A DNA stretch of 33,778 nucleotides from contig JALLAZ010000360.1 in the NCBI GenBank assembly GCA_036939755.1, positions 1 through 33,778 of the forward strand, in the 5' to 3' direction. The position numbers and the translations under genes are program-made. The notes under the pieces are model-generated. The model saw nothing but the letters and a program-made list of their open reading frames with translations, ran no database searches and was not told the origin of the DNA. Shown here in pieces: positions 1-9,721 of this stretch; within the stretch, counting starts at the first letter, position 1, and every line of letters starts with the position of its first letter. Source of the DNA: Stephanodiscus triporus (taxonomy: Eukaryota > Bacillariophyta > Thalassiosirophyceae > Thalassiosirales > Thalassiosiraceae).

Positions 1-197
1 CCCTACCCAGGTAGCTAGGACTCCCAAGTGCTTTACTCTGAGAATAGGTCTAAACGACCTATCTCGACAAGATTGCTAGATTTGATAGAGGTGTGGACAA
101 CGAGGCAGTAGTCGGGCATGATGATGACAGGGGATTAGCATGATCAGTAGATGCCTCAGCAGATGAAAGGAGCAAAAATACCATTAATATTGATCTA
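1..197. other. intergenic sequence at window edge, no gene seen
   Basis: I see no coding region here. Bases 12-22 (GTAGCTAGGAC) are identical to the eleven bases covering the ORF2 stop codon and following sequence of the retrotransposon at 16416-24829. This could be the end of another degenerate copy running off the window, or chance. Confidence 0.3.
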
Positions 198-497
198 ATG
201 CCTGGTGGAAGAAATCATTGTGGTGGAGATTTTGTCCTACTTCATCTTCAATTGCAGCAAGATAAAATGGAGGGGCAGATGCCATTATTTGTGATGGCTC
301 CTGGATCAATTGTAGCTTTTCCAGGTGCAGATCTTTATCTCTGCACAACTGAGCATGATTTGGTAGAACGTCGTCTAGAAAATTGCAAAGCACAAATCAG
401 CTTTGCAGTTCAGACGCCTTCACCAATTTTAGGTCAAACAAAAACCTACACCAAACAGTTTCACACTGAGTTGCTGGCGGCTGGCGCTTGGGTGAAT
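192..497 (+). pseudogene. fragment of a 2-oxoglutarate oxygenase-like gene (C-terminal part)
   Basis: An open stretch of about 100 codons reads GGRNHCGGDF, then a Leu/Gln-rich strand, then PGSIVAFPGADLYLC. Together these resemble the second half of the jelly-roll core found in prolyl-4-hydroxylase-like Fe(II)/2-oxoglutarate oxygenases, where a 'PGs.vaF.g..L.H' strand follows the iron-binding HxD strand. No HxD motif, upstream exon or promoter is visible in this piece, and the expected His after the 'LY' is replaced (LYLC). I read it as the broken tail of a gene whose front lies outside the window or is lost. The family call is from motif resemblance only. It could instead be an exon of a live gene that starts before base 1. 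Confidence 0.35.
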
Positions 498-500
498 TGA

Positions 501-980
501 TGGTGCTCAACATTAGGAGGATGCTTTGTGGCTACCAGTCCGGCGCTTTGACTGCAAGACAAACCCTGTCCCACCAAAAAAGTATCTCTTCTGAAGCAAA
601 TAAAGAGGAGATGTTTGTGCTTGGGTGGCATCGGATTGTTCTCTTTGATACCTACATCAAACGAAATGCCCCGCTGGTTTTTATGACATGAATGGAGGCC
701 TGCAACAACAAGATGCAGCATTAGCTCGGTCACACTTCTTCTTCCTCAAGACTTGGCAATTCAAGCTGGACCACCATGGTCATAGCACCAAGTCCAATAC
801 CATAGGATGACTACACTTGGATGAAAGTGGCAGCCAGCGCATGGAGATGTTGGGCATTTGCAGCGGAGGTCGCAACAAGCATCACCCCCCAAACATCAAA
901 CGTCCACATATTCAGATTGTTAATCGGTCAGGTGATCTTGACCTGTATGTGGTACGTCATGATCATGAAAAATCCAGAGC
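501..980. other. non-coding or decayed sequence between two gene fragments
   Basis: Only short open stretches in shifting frames are present. The frame around 815-980 reads as plausible protein (for example IQIVNRSGDLDLYVV) but is broken by stops upstream and downstream, which suggests decayed coding sequence belonging with the fragment that follows at 993. I see no RNA gene or repeat here. Confidence 0.3.
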
Positions 981-992
981 AAGAATATTCAT

Positions 993-1250
993 ATGATTTG
1001 GGAAGCAATTAGCAAGAGAATGCACGCTGCACTGCCACAAGTATCAGAGAGAATGATGAAAGAATTACAAAAAGCTGGGGTGCACGAAAGAGTGTACTCA
1101 GCTGGGGCTGCTAATTTTCTATCCAGAGATTTGTTAGTTACCAATGTGGGAGTGTCGGAGTCATACCAGAGTCCACTCCACATTGACAAGAATGACATTG
1201 ATTGGAAATAAGCATTTGCCTGTAAATGTGGCCCTTGTTCAAGCACATAA
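993..1250 (+). pseudogene. fragment of a 2-oxoglutarate oxygenase-like gene (N-terminal core, interrupted by stops)
   Basis: The frame from 993 encodes an alpha-helical lead-in and then VSESYQSPLHIDKNDIDWK, followed by an in-frame TAA. After the stop the same frame continues as AFACKCGPCSS and hits another TAA. 'HID.nD..w...fa.kcg' is the iron-binding strand and next strand expected in an Fe(II)/2-oxoglutarate oxygenase-like protein, so the stop appears to break a once continuous domain. This is the part that should precede the fragment at 192-497, yet it lies downstream on the same strand. The two are therefore probably remnants of two tandem copies or of a rearranged gene. Family assignment is tentative. 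Confidence 0.4.
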
Positions 1251-1375
1251 AAGTGACGCTGAAGATGATGGGTTATGACTTTAATAGGGGATCGGCACAT
1301 CCTTTGACAATGGCAGGGATGGACTTCAACTAATGTACTTCAAATAATCGATATCATATTCGTTTATCTAGTCTT

Positions 1376-3733
1376 TCATGTAAGCTGTCGAAAGGAGCCC
1401 TTCGAACGAAGTCTGTTCATCGCACCAGCAATCTCGAATGTTCGAGGACGCGCCAATGTCCCATCAAACTGTCCAATTGCAAGTGCATCAAGCCCATCAC
1501 GATCCAAAAGTCCATTAAGTTGAGTGAGCACTTGAAAAATCGTCATCTTGCTTTCTGGAGACAACGCTGTCAAACGCTGCATTGCCAGGGTGATAGCGTT
1601 TGTCTGTTCCTTGCTCACAAGCTGCTCCAAGCCTGACAAATCAAGCTCTACATCCCCATACGAAACAACTGATTTAGATCTCACAGCGACTTTTCCCACG
1701 GGTTTGAATGCTGCTCCAACTGGGCAACGGGGGGTGACACTGCCAAAATTAGCCATAGATGCTGCCAAAGCACCACTATTCGCAGGTCTCGTTGCTGCAA
1801 TTTGCTTGGCATGAGCCGTGACATCATGGCACGAGTAGCAGTCCATGAGTATGGCAGTATCCCCGATATCAAAGAAGTCGCCACAGCTACCAACAACGAG
1901 GATGACAGAGATTCCCTGCTTTGCTAGGGTCTTTGCTTTATAGAGAAAAGGTGTGATTGGTTCTTTATTTTTGTGCACAAGCTGCATCATTTTGTCATCT
2001 CGCATCATGAAGTTGGTGGCACTTAATCCACGATGTAAGATTAATAAGATATTAAAGATCAAAACAGAGTCGGGAGCAACATTGACGGCATAAATAAATC
2101 CTTACCAAGTATCTTCATCGAAAAGCAATGTTTTTGCCCCCATTTCCAGCGCCTATTCATTGTTCGTGGCGACAGAATTAGGTGAGATTTTGCCCACTTC
2201 CTCAAAGTGAGAGCGCCATCCAAGTTTTCTTACCTCCATGATGTTCGTCGCTTGGCTTGTACTTCCGCTTGCATCAGCGGTGGTAAAACGGTTCGTGCCT
2301 TGACCAAACGGCAGATTATTGATAAAAGGGCTGATATTCACCTGGCTCACGTTACGTCCATCTTCTGCCCGGATTTTTACCGTGTTGGGTGTGCAGACAC
2401 AAAATTCCCGCCCATCTCCGGGTATTTTGTTGTACATTCCCATCTGCAAGGCTGAAAGTAGCGTACTTTTGCCATGGAATCCACCGCCAACAATAAGGGT
2501 TATGCCTTTTCGAAAGCCAATGCCGGCAAGAGTTTGTTTCATGTTGGGCAAATCAAAAGTAACACGAAGCGTGTCAGGCGAGAGGAACCGGACCAGTGGT
2601 TGAGTAGAATCGCTGACCCCATTGTCAGCACTCTTGTCATTCATTGGCTTGTCATCGGCCCCACTCTTTCGTGGCAATACAGCTCCGTCAGGCACGAACG
2701 CCACCAGTCCACGAATTTCCAAACAGGAACGAACCCAGTCCTGATCTTCGACGTTAAGAACATGGCGAGTAACGTCAGACGCATTCAACGAGGTGTATAC
2801 TAATGTTTTTTTGACCAATAGGGGTAGGGTTTGGTCAAAGATCTCGACGGCCCTGTGCCCCTGAATGGTTCGGCCACGGGCAGGTAGATTGACAGTAAAT
2901 TGAGCACATACATCTCCGTTGGATAGGATTCGGACAGCAGTTTGTTCAATGACGTGTTGGGTGGGCTTGGCAATCTGTTATTTGCACAAGAAAGAAATAT
3001 ATTGAGTTGACAGTGGTCAGGAACTGAAATAAAGTGTATGCCACAAAATACTGTCATTTCTCACCTCAATATCACCTCCCTTCGACGCACCCCATCCCCC
3101 CTGTCGGCCATCTCCCTGACCTTTTTCAGCCCCCACATCTGCCCCCATTGTTTTGCAGCACTCATAAAATACGCGATTAAGATAATCCCCCAACGCCACA
3201 CTCCTGATTTTATTCTGATAGGAAACGGGAGGGAATTTGGCTGTTGCACTCTTGACAAGGACGCGACAACGCGTGGGCTTGGCGAAAGGATCGCTTTGCG
3301 CCCTGGCGATGTAGAGACTGTAGCCCCCCGTGTCATTGACCCATCCCTTGGTAGATGATTCTATGTCGTGGTAAGCGGGATATTGCTTGCCATCCAACCG
3401 TCGCAATAGCTCTATCAAGGCGGAATGCGGCCCACCGTGATCTCCACCGAGACGGGGTGCATTGGGATCAAACCCACCGCCGCCACCACCTCCGTTGAAG
3501 ACAGCATCGGCGCCAGTTATTTTTACCTCCTCACCAGGACCTGGCACTTTTGCATCAAACGCTTGGGGAGGAAACGAGCCGCCGCCGCCACTGCCACCGC
3601 CGACAGACCTGTTGGTCTCGTCACCACCTCGTCCTCCCCGTCCACGGCCACCACCGCCATACTTATTCCTGTAGTACTCTCCTCCTCGGCCACTCCCTCG
3701 GCCGCCACCTCGTCCTCTTCCTCTGCCACTCAT
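1376..3733 (-). CDS. predicted ATPase of the ABC class (ABC_ATPase family) with N-terminal RGG box
   Basis: Four exons: 3733-3065, 2974-2234, 2152-2106 and 2021-1376; introns of 90, 81 and 84 nt with GT-AG ends; 700 residues. The family is common in bacteria and its biochemical role is not settled. Visible signatures are LRRLDGKQYPAYHDIE and the LYIARAQSDPFAKP stretch in exon 1, the family P-loop GGGFHGKSTLL near residue 385, IPGDGRE, VKIRAEDGR, SPFINNLP, DASGSTSQA, a Walker B-like LLFDEDT, ATNFMMRD, EPITPFL and ILVVGSCGDFFDI. Joins restore the family sequence exactly (DEDT-C-ATNF across the third intron). The first 60 residues are Gly/Arg repeats (RGG box) not typical of bacterial members, which suggests RNA binding or nucleolar targeting. 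The start at 3733 has A at -3. An upstream in-frame ATG at 3949 is possible, but the stretch between reads like leader. Confidence 0.9.
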
Positions 3734-4235
3734 TTCGTTGATAGCAAGAAATCTAAAGGTAAAGTTACCATTTATGGTCCATCGTCCTCTCCCGACCGCC
3801 CACATCACCACAAACACAGGTCGCCCAAAAATCCTCCTGCCGGCGACGACCAGACGAAACACAAAAAGAGAGAAGGAGGACAGACAGAAGTTGGCACAAC
3901 GTTGCCAACGTCGGCCACCCCCAATTCTGAATGCTCTCACGTGATGCATTTAAAGAGGCATGTAGGAAAGACTCTCCAAACCAAATGGGGACAAGACAGT
4001 TCAATGGTTCTAATTTAATATGATGCCTTTAGAATCTCACAATTAGGTCATTTTCCAACGATGTGTACTGTAGGACGAGGATGTGTGTGTTTGTGAATCA
4101 CCTGAAACGTTGGTTTGAGAATTGGCTATTAACTCCAACATCGTCGGAATCGGCAATAGGGTCGAAAAGATCCGGTCCAAAGGCGCAAGTCTTTTTCAAC
4201 CCCAAAGCCGCGAGTTCATAGTATGTGAAATGACA
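3734..4235. other. intergenic region, promoter side of the ABC-class ATPase gene
   Basis: This 502-base gap separates the start of the ATPase gene from the stop of the next minus-strand gene, so it must hold the ATPase promoter and the 3' end of its neighbour. The part next to the ATPase start (3734-3949) stays open in the same frame but looks like leader. I see no RNA gene, repeat or clear promoter motif. Confidence 0.4.
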
Positions 4236-7200
4236 TCAGTAAATGCCCGGCATATTGTACCGGTGGTCTACACACGCACCTATCTCACACGCGCCGTTGT
4301 CATCCGCCAATAATAACCACAGCATGCGCAAGGCCACGATCGTCGCCAAAAAATTGAAAAGCAGTCTACCGATCTTTAATGGGATTTTAATGAAAAACCA
4401 AGCAATAGAAAAGAGGAGGGAGAAAAGGTAGATCACCATAAAGGTCAATGCGCTGTCGGCCGGCTCGTATACTTCTTCGGGTTGCATTTTGGTCGGGGAT
4501 AGCTTTTCGTTTGATTGCGGCTCAGTTTGGATGTCTTTGGTTTGAGGAGCGCTGGGCTTTGATTCCGAGGAACGTTCTTGGTCATTCGGTATCGCTGCCG
4601 AGGGCAGTTGGTTTGGGGGCGATTCATCGGGAAGGGCAATCGGTTCACGCCGTTCAGACTTCTGCGTAGTCTGCTGGTTGGACGGAATGTCTGGCGCCGC
4701 CAGTGGGACTGAGCTTGCTCGTGTTGCTTGATACCCTGGTTCGGCTGACTGTGGGATGTCGTTGGCACTTGCATTTGGGGGCTGCTCAAACCCATCGGCA
4801 GACAAAGTCAGAGGCTGTTGCTGTTTGTGATGTTGCATGGGGACATTCTGTGCTGTCGGCATCGCGAGCGATCCCTCTCCCATCACCTCTTTCAAGGCAT
4901 AGGCTGCAGAGATTATGGACATGCAGTACGATTCTCTCGTAGTCAATGCCTCTTCATAAATCGAATCTATGAGAATACAATGCAGACATAAATCACGGAA
5001 GAGAGAGTAGTCAATATCGAAGATAAATCCAAAGAACGCAGAAAAAGATACATAACAACAACTGACCTAACCAATAATCCCTCTCGTTCCCCTCCACATC
5101 AATGTAGGTCACCTTGCCCAGCGCCCTATCCATGCCCTCAACGTCATCGAATACCATCCACTCCAACGACGAATCCTCGTCGAAACTGCCACCGCCAACG
5201 GGCGCCGCCGCGAATACAGCGGAGGACCTGCCATGCCGGGCGTCCGACCGTCCCGTGAGGGTAAACACGCTCCCGTCGGCCTCGACTTGCGCCAGCACCT
5301 CCAGCGTGTTCGGGTCCGACGCCGTCGCGACGCGCAGGTATTTTTCCCGTGGGGTCAGGTGGGCGTGGCGCGACCACGTCCCACTGTCGTTGCCGGACGG
5401 ATCGTCGCTGTCTTCGACGTACGGCCGCCGGACGATGTACGACGCGAGCCGCGTGCCGTACTCGTTCGGTATACATCGCGCGGCCCTCACCAGATATTCG
5501 TCCTCGACGACGACCTCCTCGGCCGACGACGACTGCCTCGGGAGCGGGGTGGTCGCCCGCTTGCCTCCCGGGCGCCCGCCCCCCCCGCCGACGGGGACAG
5601 CCGCCCCGTCAAGACGACGAGGAGGATGGTCTCCACCGCGCTCGGGGGAGGCGGCGCGACTCCCCGGGCGGGCCCTCGGGGTGAGAGGCGGTACGACGGA
5701 CGATATCAGCAGACTTTCCTCCCCGTGGACGGGGATGACGCCGTCGTCAGCGGTGGGGCGGCGCGATCGTTCACCGCCCTCGTGGTGGTGGTGCCGACTG
5801 ACGACGACGGCGGCGTCGCCGCCGACGACGACGCTCGAATCCAATAGAGTCCGTAGCCTCTCGACCTGCTCCAACGCCTCCTTCTTCTCCCTCTCTGTGC
5901 GTTCAAGCACGTTCATGAGGCGTTGCACGTCCTCGTGCACGTTGGACATCACCGGGGTCGCTCGTCCGCTTATCGCCTCGTCGTTGGTGTCATAATCGCT
6001 CGGCGGCGTCGTCGCAGTCATCGCCGTGGTCGTCGACCTCATCTCGTCTTTCCCTGCTCCCCCCTCCTCCTCGACCAAGGTCGGCATGGAAGGCGGTCCA
6101 ACGTTGTCAGATCGCACCAGTTGCGGATTCCCCATAGCCGACAATGTCACCTTTCCCTCTTCCTTCTCCTTCGTCACCTTTCTCATTGTCGTATTTTTCG
6201 TCGTCGACGCATTCCCCGTCACTGCGGAAGGAGGGGGTGGAAGGGCCATGGGCGGGACGCGAACGACCCCCGAGGGACGCACGACCGTCACCGCGGCCGC
6301 GGCAGCGGCAGCGGAGGAGGAGGAGGAGGACACCGTCGCGCGCGACGGTCCCGAGGGCGAGAACGGGTCGAACGACGGTCCCGCCGCCGCCGCCCCGTTT
6401 CCTTCAGTTTTGCTAGATATCCGCCTCCCCACGGGGAAGATTTCGGAGACGCGTCGGTCGTGATGCGCGTCGTCGCCGTTGCCGCCGACGCCCTCCGACA
6501 ACGCGGCGTCCTTGGGCAAGATATTTCCCCCATTTTCGTTAGCGCTCCGTCTCCCCACGGGGAAGATTTCGGAGACGCGACGGTCGTGATGCACGTCGTC
6601 GCCACTGCCGCCGACGCCCTCCGACGACGACATGGCGTCCTGGGGACGCGGCATCCGCGGGGGATGAGGCGGGACAACGAGGGGCGGCACGGACGCGACG
6701 GGCGGAGGATCTCCCTCCCCATCTCCCCCTCCTCCCGTACCCAGGATTCCTCCGTAGGTATCGTAATCGAGACGTCGGGTGATGGTGGCGGTGGAGGGCG
6801 TCGGCGCGCGAACGACGGCTTCGACGATCGGCGTCGCCTCGACGGGAGGGGCGGGAGTGGAGACGTCCGTCGGCGGCCTCATTCCCGAACGACGACGGTC
6901 GTCCGCGGCCGACGGTATGGCGGCGGCCTTACGCACAATCTCCTCCACGAAAGGGCGCACCGCCGTCCTCCCCGCCGCGCCGCCGCCGCCGCCGAGGCGA
7001 GAGCGGGCGGACGCCAGGGCCGACCCGCCGCCGCCGCCGACGCCGCCCCCCCCGATCGACCGGGAGGGCGCGACGCGAACGCCTCCCCGTTGTTGCAATC
7101 TTCGGAGCTCCGCGCGCCTCCTGGCGATAGAGTCGTCGGCCGACGCCACGTCTGGGGAGGGGGCGGCGGAGGTCGCGGTCGCGGTCGCGGTCGCGGTCGC

Positions 7201-7356
7201 CCGCCGCTCCAGGTTCGTCAGTATCTGGTTCGTTATCAGGGAGGACTTTTTATCGTCGGCCGGCGGAGGCGGGGGAAGCCGCGGACAGAGGCCGGCGGCA
7301 TTGTCGTCGTCGCTGTCGCTGGGCGGCGTCGGAGGCGGAGGCGGTTGCGGCATCAT
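4236..7356 (-). CDS. unrecognised low-complexity protein with C-terminal double membrane anchor
   Basis: Two exons, 7356-5067 and 4966-4236, joined across a 100-nt GT-AG intron (phase 1, giving DYWL-DSIYEEAL); 1006 residues. I do not recognise a family. In order it has a Pro-rich start, long Gly/Ala/Pro/Ser-rich disorder, an Ala-Thr repeat from a hexanucleotide repeat, a tandem 42-residue repeat (SEIFPVGRR in each copy), a coiled-coil stretch (VQRLMNVLERTEREKKEALE), and a better ordered region of about 150 residues starting near YLVRAARCIPNEYGTRLASY that runs across the splice site. A second low-complexity stretch leads to two hydrophobic helices at about 935-957 and 963-984, separated by a basic KIPLKIGR turn, and a Cys-containing tail. 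This looks like a hairpin or two-pass membrane protein with a long cytosolic arm. The start chosen is the MMPQPPPP Met; an in-frame ATG at 7458 would add 34 residues. Confidence 0.75.
6421..6640 (-). repeat. tandem 126-bp coding repeat, two copies
   Basis: Two near-identical blocks with the same CCCCACGGGGAAGATTTC core at 6427 and 6553 lie exactly 126 bases apart. They encode two copies of a 42-residue unit containing HHDRRVSEIFPVGRR within the unrecognised membrane-anchored protein. The first 25 residues of each unit are almost identical and the last 17 have diverged, so the duplication is recent and still in frame. Confidence 0.85.
7171..7200 (-). repeat. hexanucleotide repeat (GGTCGC)5 in coding sequence
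   Basis: Five perfect copies of GGTCGC on the plus strand encode an Ala-Thr dipeptide run on the minus strand within the unrecognised protein. In-frame hexamer repeats of this kind are prone to length change between alleles. Confidence 0.85.
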
Positions 7357-7574
7357 AGTTTGTTTGCAGAAATAATAATTATTCACACTCTTCTCAACCG
7401 ACAAAACATAAAATAATGACCGCGCCAACGAGACGCACTCGCTAATTGGCGAAATCAACTAGAGTACTCTATTGTCCATAAGCACTCTACCATAGAGCAT
7501 CGAGGTCTCTCTGAAAGGTCATTCAAAGTTAACGCACTTGGACTCGTATCGTCAGCTATTTTGATTTCCTCTTG

Positions 7575-8672
7575 TTATAACACGATTAAGCGTTCTCCTA
7601 AGCGAAAAGGTTCCTTCTCACCCCGTCGGCATTGCTCTGCTTTGGTCTTGCTATCCACGGGAGCCACAAATCGCAATGTCTTCAATTCTTCGTCATCCCC
7701 ACCTGGCCGTATCATCTCAGTGATAGTGGCAAACAGCTCTGTAACTTTGACATCAGGAGGTACACTAATTTTGGTCCTGTCGCCTGCATTATTAGTATTC
7801 TTCTTCGCCACCTGTCTCATGTAGTCCGTAATTAATTGATCTTTTTGAAAGTACAACGGAGACACCACCTCATCCCCGTCGGTAATTGTCATATCCTCGA
7901 CATAAAATAAAGGAACCTTGCCCTCCGGTAGGTCGTCACTTCCATCAGCAGCCAAAGCGTCTTCAATATCCGATTCCGACGATGCCAATCTAAAATATGC
8001 GCCTGCCAGCTTGCCCTTCGATGCTAGAGAAACGGCCAAATCCAACGGCACTGATGTAATTCGAGCATTCTTCCAAGGATTTATCCCGAGTTCATCCTCA
8101 TCGTCCTTCGTCAAAGCAACCTTCTTCGCTTTCATCTCCTTCTTCGTTTCCCTTATAGCCCTGTCAGCCGACGAGATGGCAACGTCCAATATTCGTTTTG
8201 CTTCTCCGTAAGAGAGGAAGAAGTAGGATGTTAATTTCGCATCCTCGCCTACAACAAAGTAGGGCACGCCGCGGGCATCAACTATTGCAAATGTGGGTAC
8301 CCTTTTCAGGAGGGAGGCAAGTTTGGGTTGGGATACCATGCCTTCCTCATTGCCTCTACTGGCGACGCTGCCGACTGCAGCGTCGGCGGCCAGAGAGGGG
8401 CTAGGCGAAAAGCCTAGAGGTGAGACTCCTATGAAAAGCGATGACGCTGTACGAGCTAGAATTTCGCGGCGAGTAGTAGCCTCTAGTCTTTGTTGACGAG
8501 CACTCTTATCTGATTCGGCGACGATGTCGTTGTATTTTTCAACGTGACTCTCACTAAAGCGTTGCAGTGATATCGTTGCCGAGGACGAGCCGACATCGGT
8601 ACCATGATAATATGAAAGTGCACCGGCAAGTACTGCATTGCTCAAAAGAAATAAGTGGAAAAGGCGGAGCAT
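7575..8672 (-). CDS. Tic22-like plastid import protein
   Basis: Single exon of 365 residues. The core matches the Tic22 family: LASLLKRVPTFAIVDARGVPYFV, then FFLSYGEAKRIL, a VPLDLAVSL strand, the FRLASSESDIEDAL segment, KVPLFYVEDMTI, VSPLYFQKDQLI and a final VKVTELFATITEM. Tic22 proteins act between the plastid envelope membranes, or in the cyanobacterial periplasm, in protein import or outer-membrane biogenesis. The N-terminus is long. It has a hydrophobic signal peptide (LFHLFLLSNAVLAGALS), a basic stretch, and then TTRREILARTASSLFIG ending in SLAADA, which resembles a twin-arginine lumenal signal. Such a two-step address fits a complex plastid. The gene is divergent from the rhodanese gene with 220 bases between starts. 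Confidence 0.8.
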   Translation of the reverse strand: MLRLFHLFLLSNAVLAGALSYYHGTDVGSSSATISLQRFSESHVEKYNDIVAESDKSARQQRLEATTRREILARTASSLFIGVSPLGFSPSPSLAADAAVGSVASRGNEEGMVSQPKLASLLKRVPTFAIVDARGVPYFVVGEDAKLTSYFFLSYGEAKRILDVAISSADRAIRETKKEMKAKKVALTKDDEDELGINPWKNARITSVPLDLAVSLASKGKLAGAYFRLASSESDIEDALAADGSDDLPEGKVPLFYVEDMTITDGDEVVSPLYFQKDQLITDYMRQVAKKNTNNAGDRTKISVPPDVKVTELFATITEMIRPGGDDEELKTLRFVAPVDSKTKAEQCRRGEKEPFRLGERLIVL

Positions 8673-8892
8673 GCTATCGGCCTGATGCTGTGCTACGTTC
8701 TACATTCACCACGCAGTCAATGAATGAAGACCTCTTCCATCTCTCCACCACCATCGAGGCGGCGCGATCTCTACCTATTATTTAGAGTATGTAGGTCGCT
8801 TCTGTGTTGAGAGGCTACGATCTCGTACTTTAGCGTAGGAATAGATACGATCTTTCCTCGGCTACTTCTCCTTCCACAAAAAAACAAATCAG
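8673..8892. promoter_or_regulatory. shared promoter region of Tic22-like and rhodanese genes
   Basis: The two start codons face away from each other across 220 bases, so both promoters must lie here or inside the genes. I see no clear TATA box or known factor site. Confidence 0.5.
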
Positions 8893-9495
8893 ATGATGAT
8901 GATGTGGACTCGTCGCATCCAGACGTCCCACATCATTGCCTTACTCGTGACAAATGCAAATGTATCGTCGAAACGGGCGGTGCACTCGTTGATGAGAACG
9001 GCGGCGTTTTCATCGCCTGCATTCTATGGCCGATTATCTAGTCCTGTGGTTCAGGTGCATCGGATGGTGCCGCCACCTAGAAACACAATCACCCAACAGC
9101 ATATGAGTTTTTTTGGAGGGCAGGACGAAGGAGGAATCCCGCGTATTGATCGCGCTGCCATGGCGGAGATCATCGAGGATGTCGTCAATAGCAGCCGCGA
9201 GGAGAGTGGGTATGTCGTCATCGACGTTCGTGGGCACGACGAAATTCAGTCCACGGGGAAATTGAATGATGTCGTTGTAACTCTCCCGTTGCCTTACATC
9301 GCCCAGGGAGCGCTTTCAATGGACGAGGAGGACTTCAAAGAAGCTTTTGGATTTGAGAAGCCGCGGCTGGATGAAACCTTGGTGTTTAGTTGCAAGGCTG
9401 GCATCAGAAGCCAGCAGGCGGGGCAGTTGGCCAAAATGGCAGGATATTCCAATATTCTTGACTACATGGGTGGCTCTAATGAATGGTTTTCGTAG
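8893..9495 (+). CDS. single-domain rhodanese (sulfurtransferase), probably organellar
   Basis: Single exon of 200 residues. The C-terminal 115 residues form a rhodanese fold: YVVIDVRGHDEIQSTGKL (the CH2A-like DxR.. strand), PLPYIAQGAL, and the active-site loop FSCKAGIRSQQAGQLA with the catalytic Cys and the six-residue loop C-K-A-G-I-R, ending in ILDYMGGSNEWFS. Such proteins move sulfane sulfur, for example from thiosulfate or persulfides. The architecture resembles the small TSTD/HSP67B2-type members. The first 75 residues are basic and Ser-rich with almost no acidic residues, and so look like a mitochondrial or plastid transit sequence. Four Met codons open the frame; the first is used here. 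The gene converges with the HINT gene. Confidence 0.88.
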   Translation: MMMMWTRRIQTSHIIALLVTNANVSSKRAVHSLMRTAAFSSPAFYGRLSSPVVQVHRMVPPPRNTITQQHMSFFGGQDEGGIPRIDRAAMAEIIEDVVNSSREESGYVVIDVRGHDEIQSTGKLNDVVVTLPLPYIAQGALSMDEEDFKEAFGFEKPRLDETLVFSCKAGIRSQQAGQLAKMAGYSNILDYMGGSNEWFS

Positions 9496-9721
9496 TTGAT
9501 ATTTGATCGGAACTAGAAAGAGAGAAGCGCTCGTCTGGAGCACATGGGAACGATGGGGAAGTCTGCCAACGAATCAAAAAAAGTCAATGAAAATCATGTT
9601 TTGTACCCACGTCCTTTAGTTAATTCTCACTATTGAAAGTAAATATACCATCGCCATATTCATAAGAAGCGATAGTGGTTACTGCCTATTATTTACATGT
9701 CAACGTAGCTATTGAGCTAAG

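Noticed and set aside
5923..7416. 497-codon plus-strand frame opposite the unrecognised membrane protein
   Set aside because: Arg/Gly/His-rich antisense shadow of a GC-rich coding region. The minus-strand frame has splice signals, a coiled coil and membrane helices at its end.
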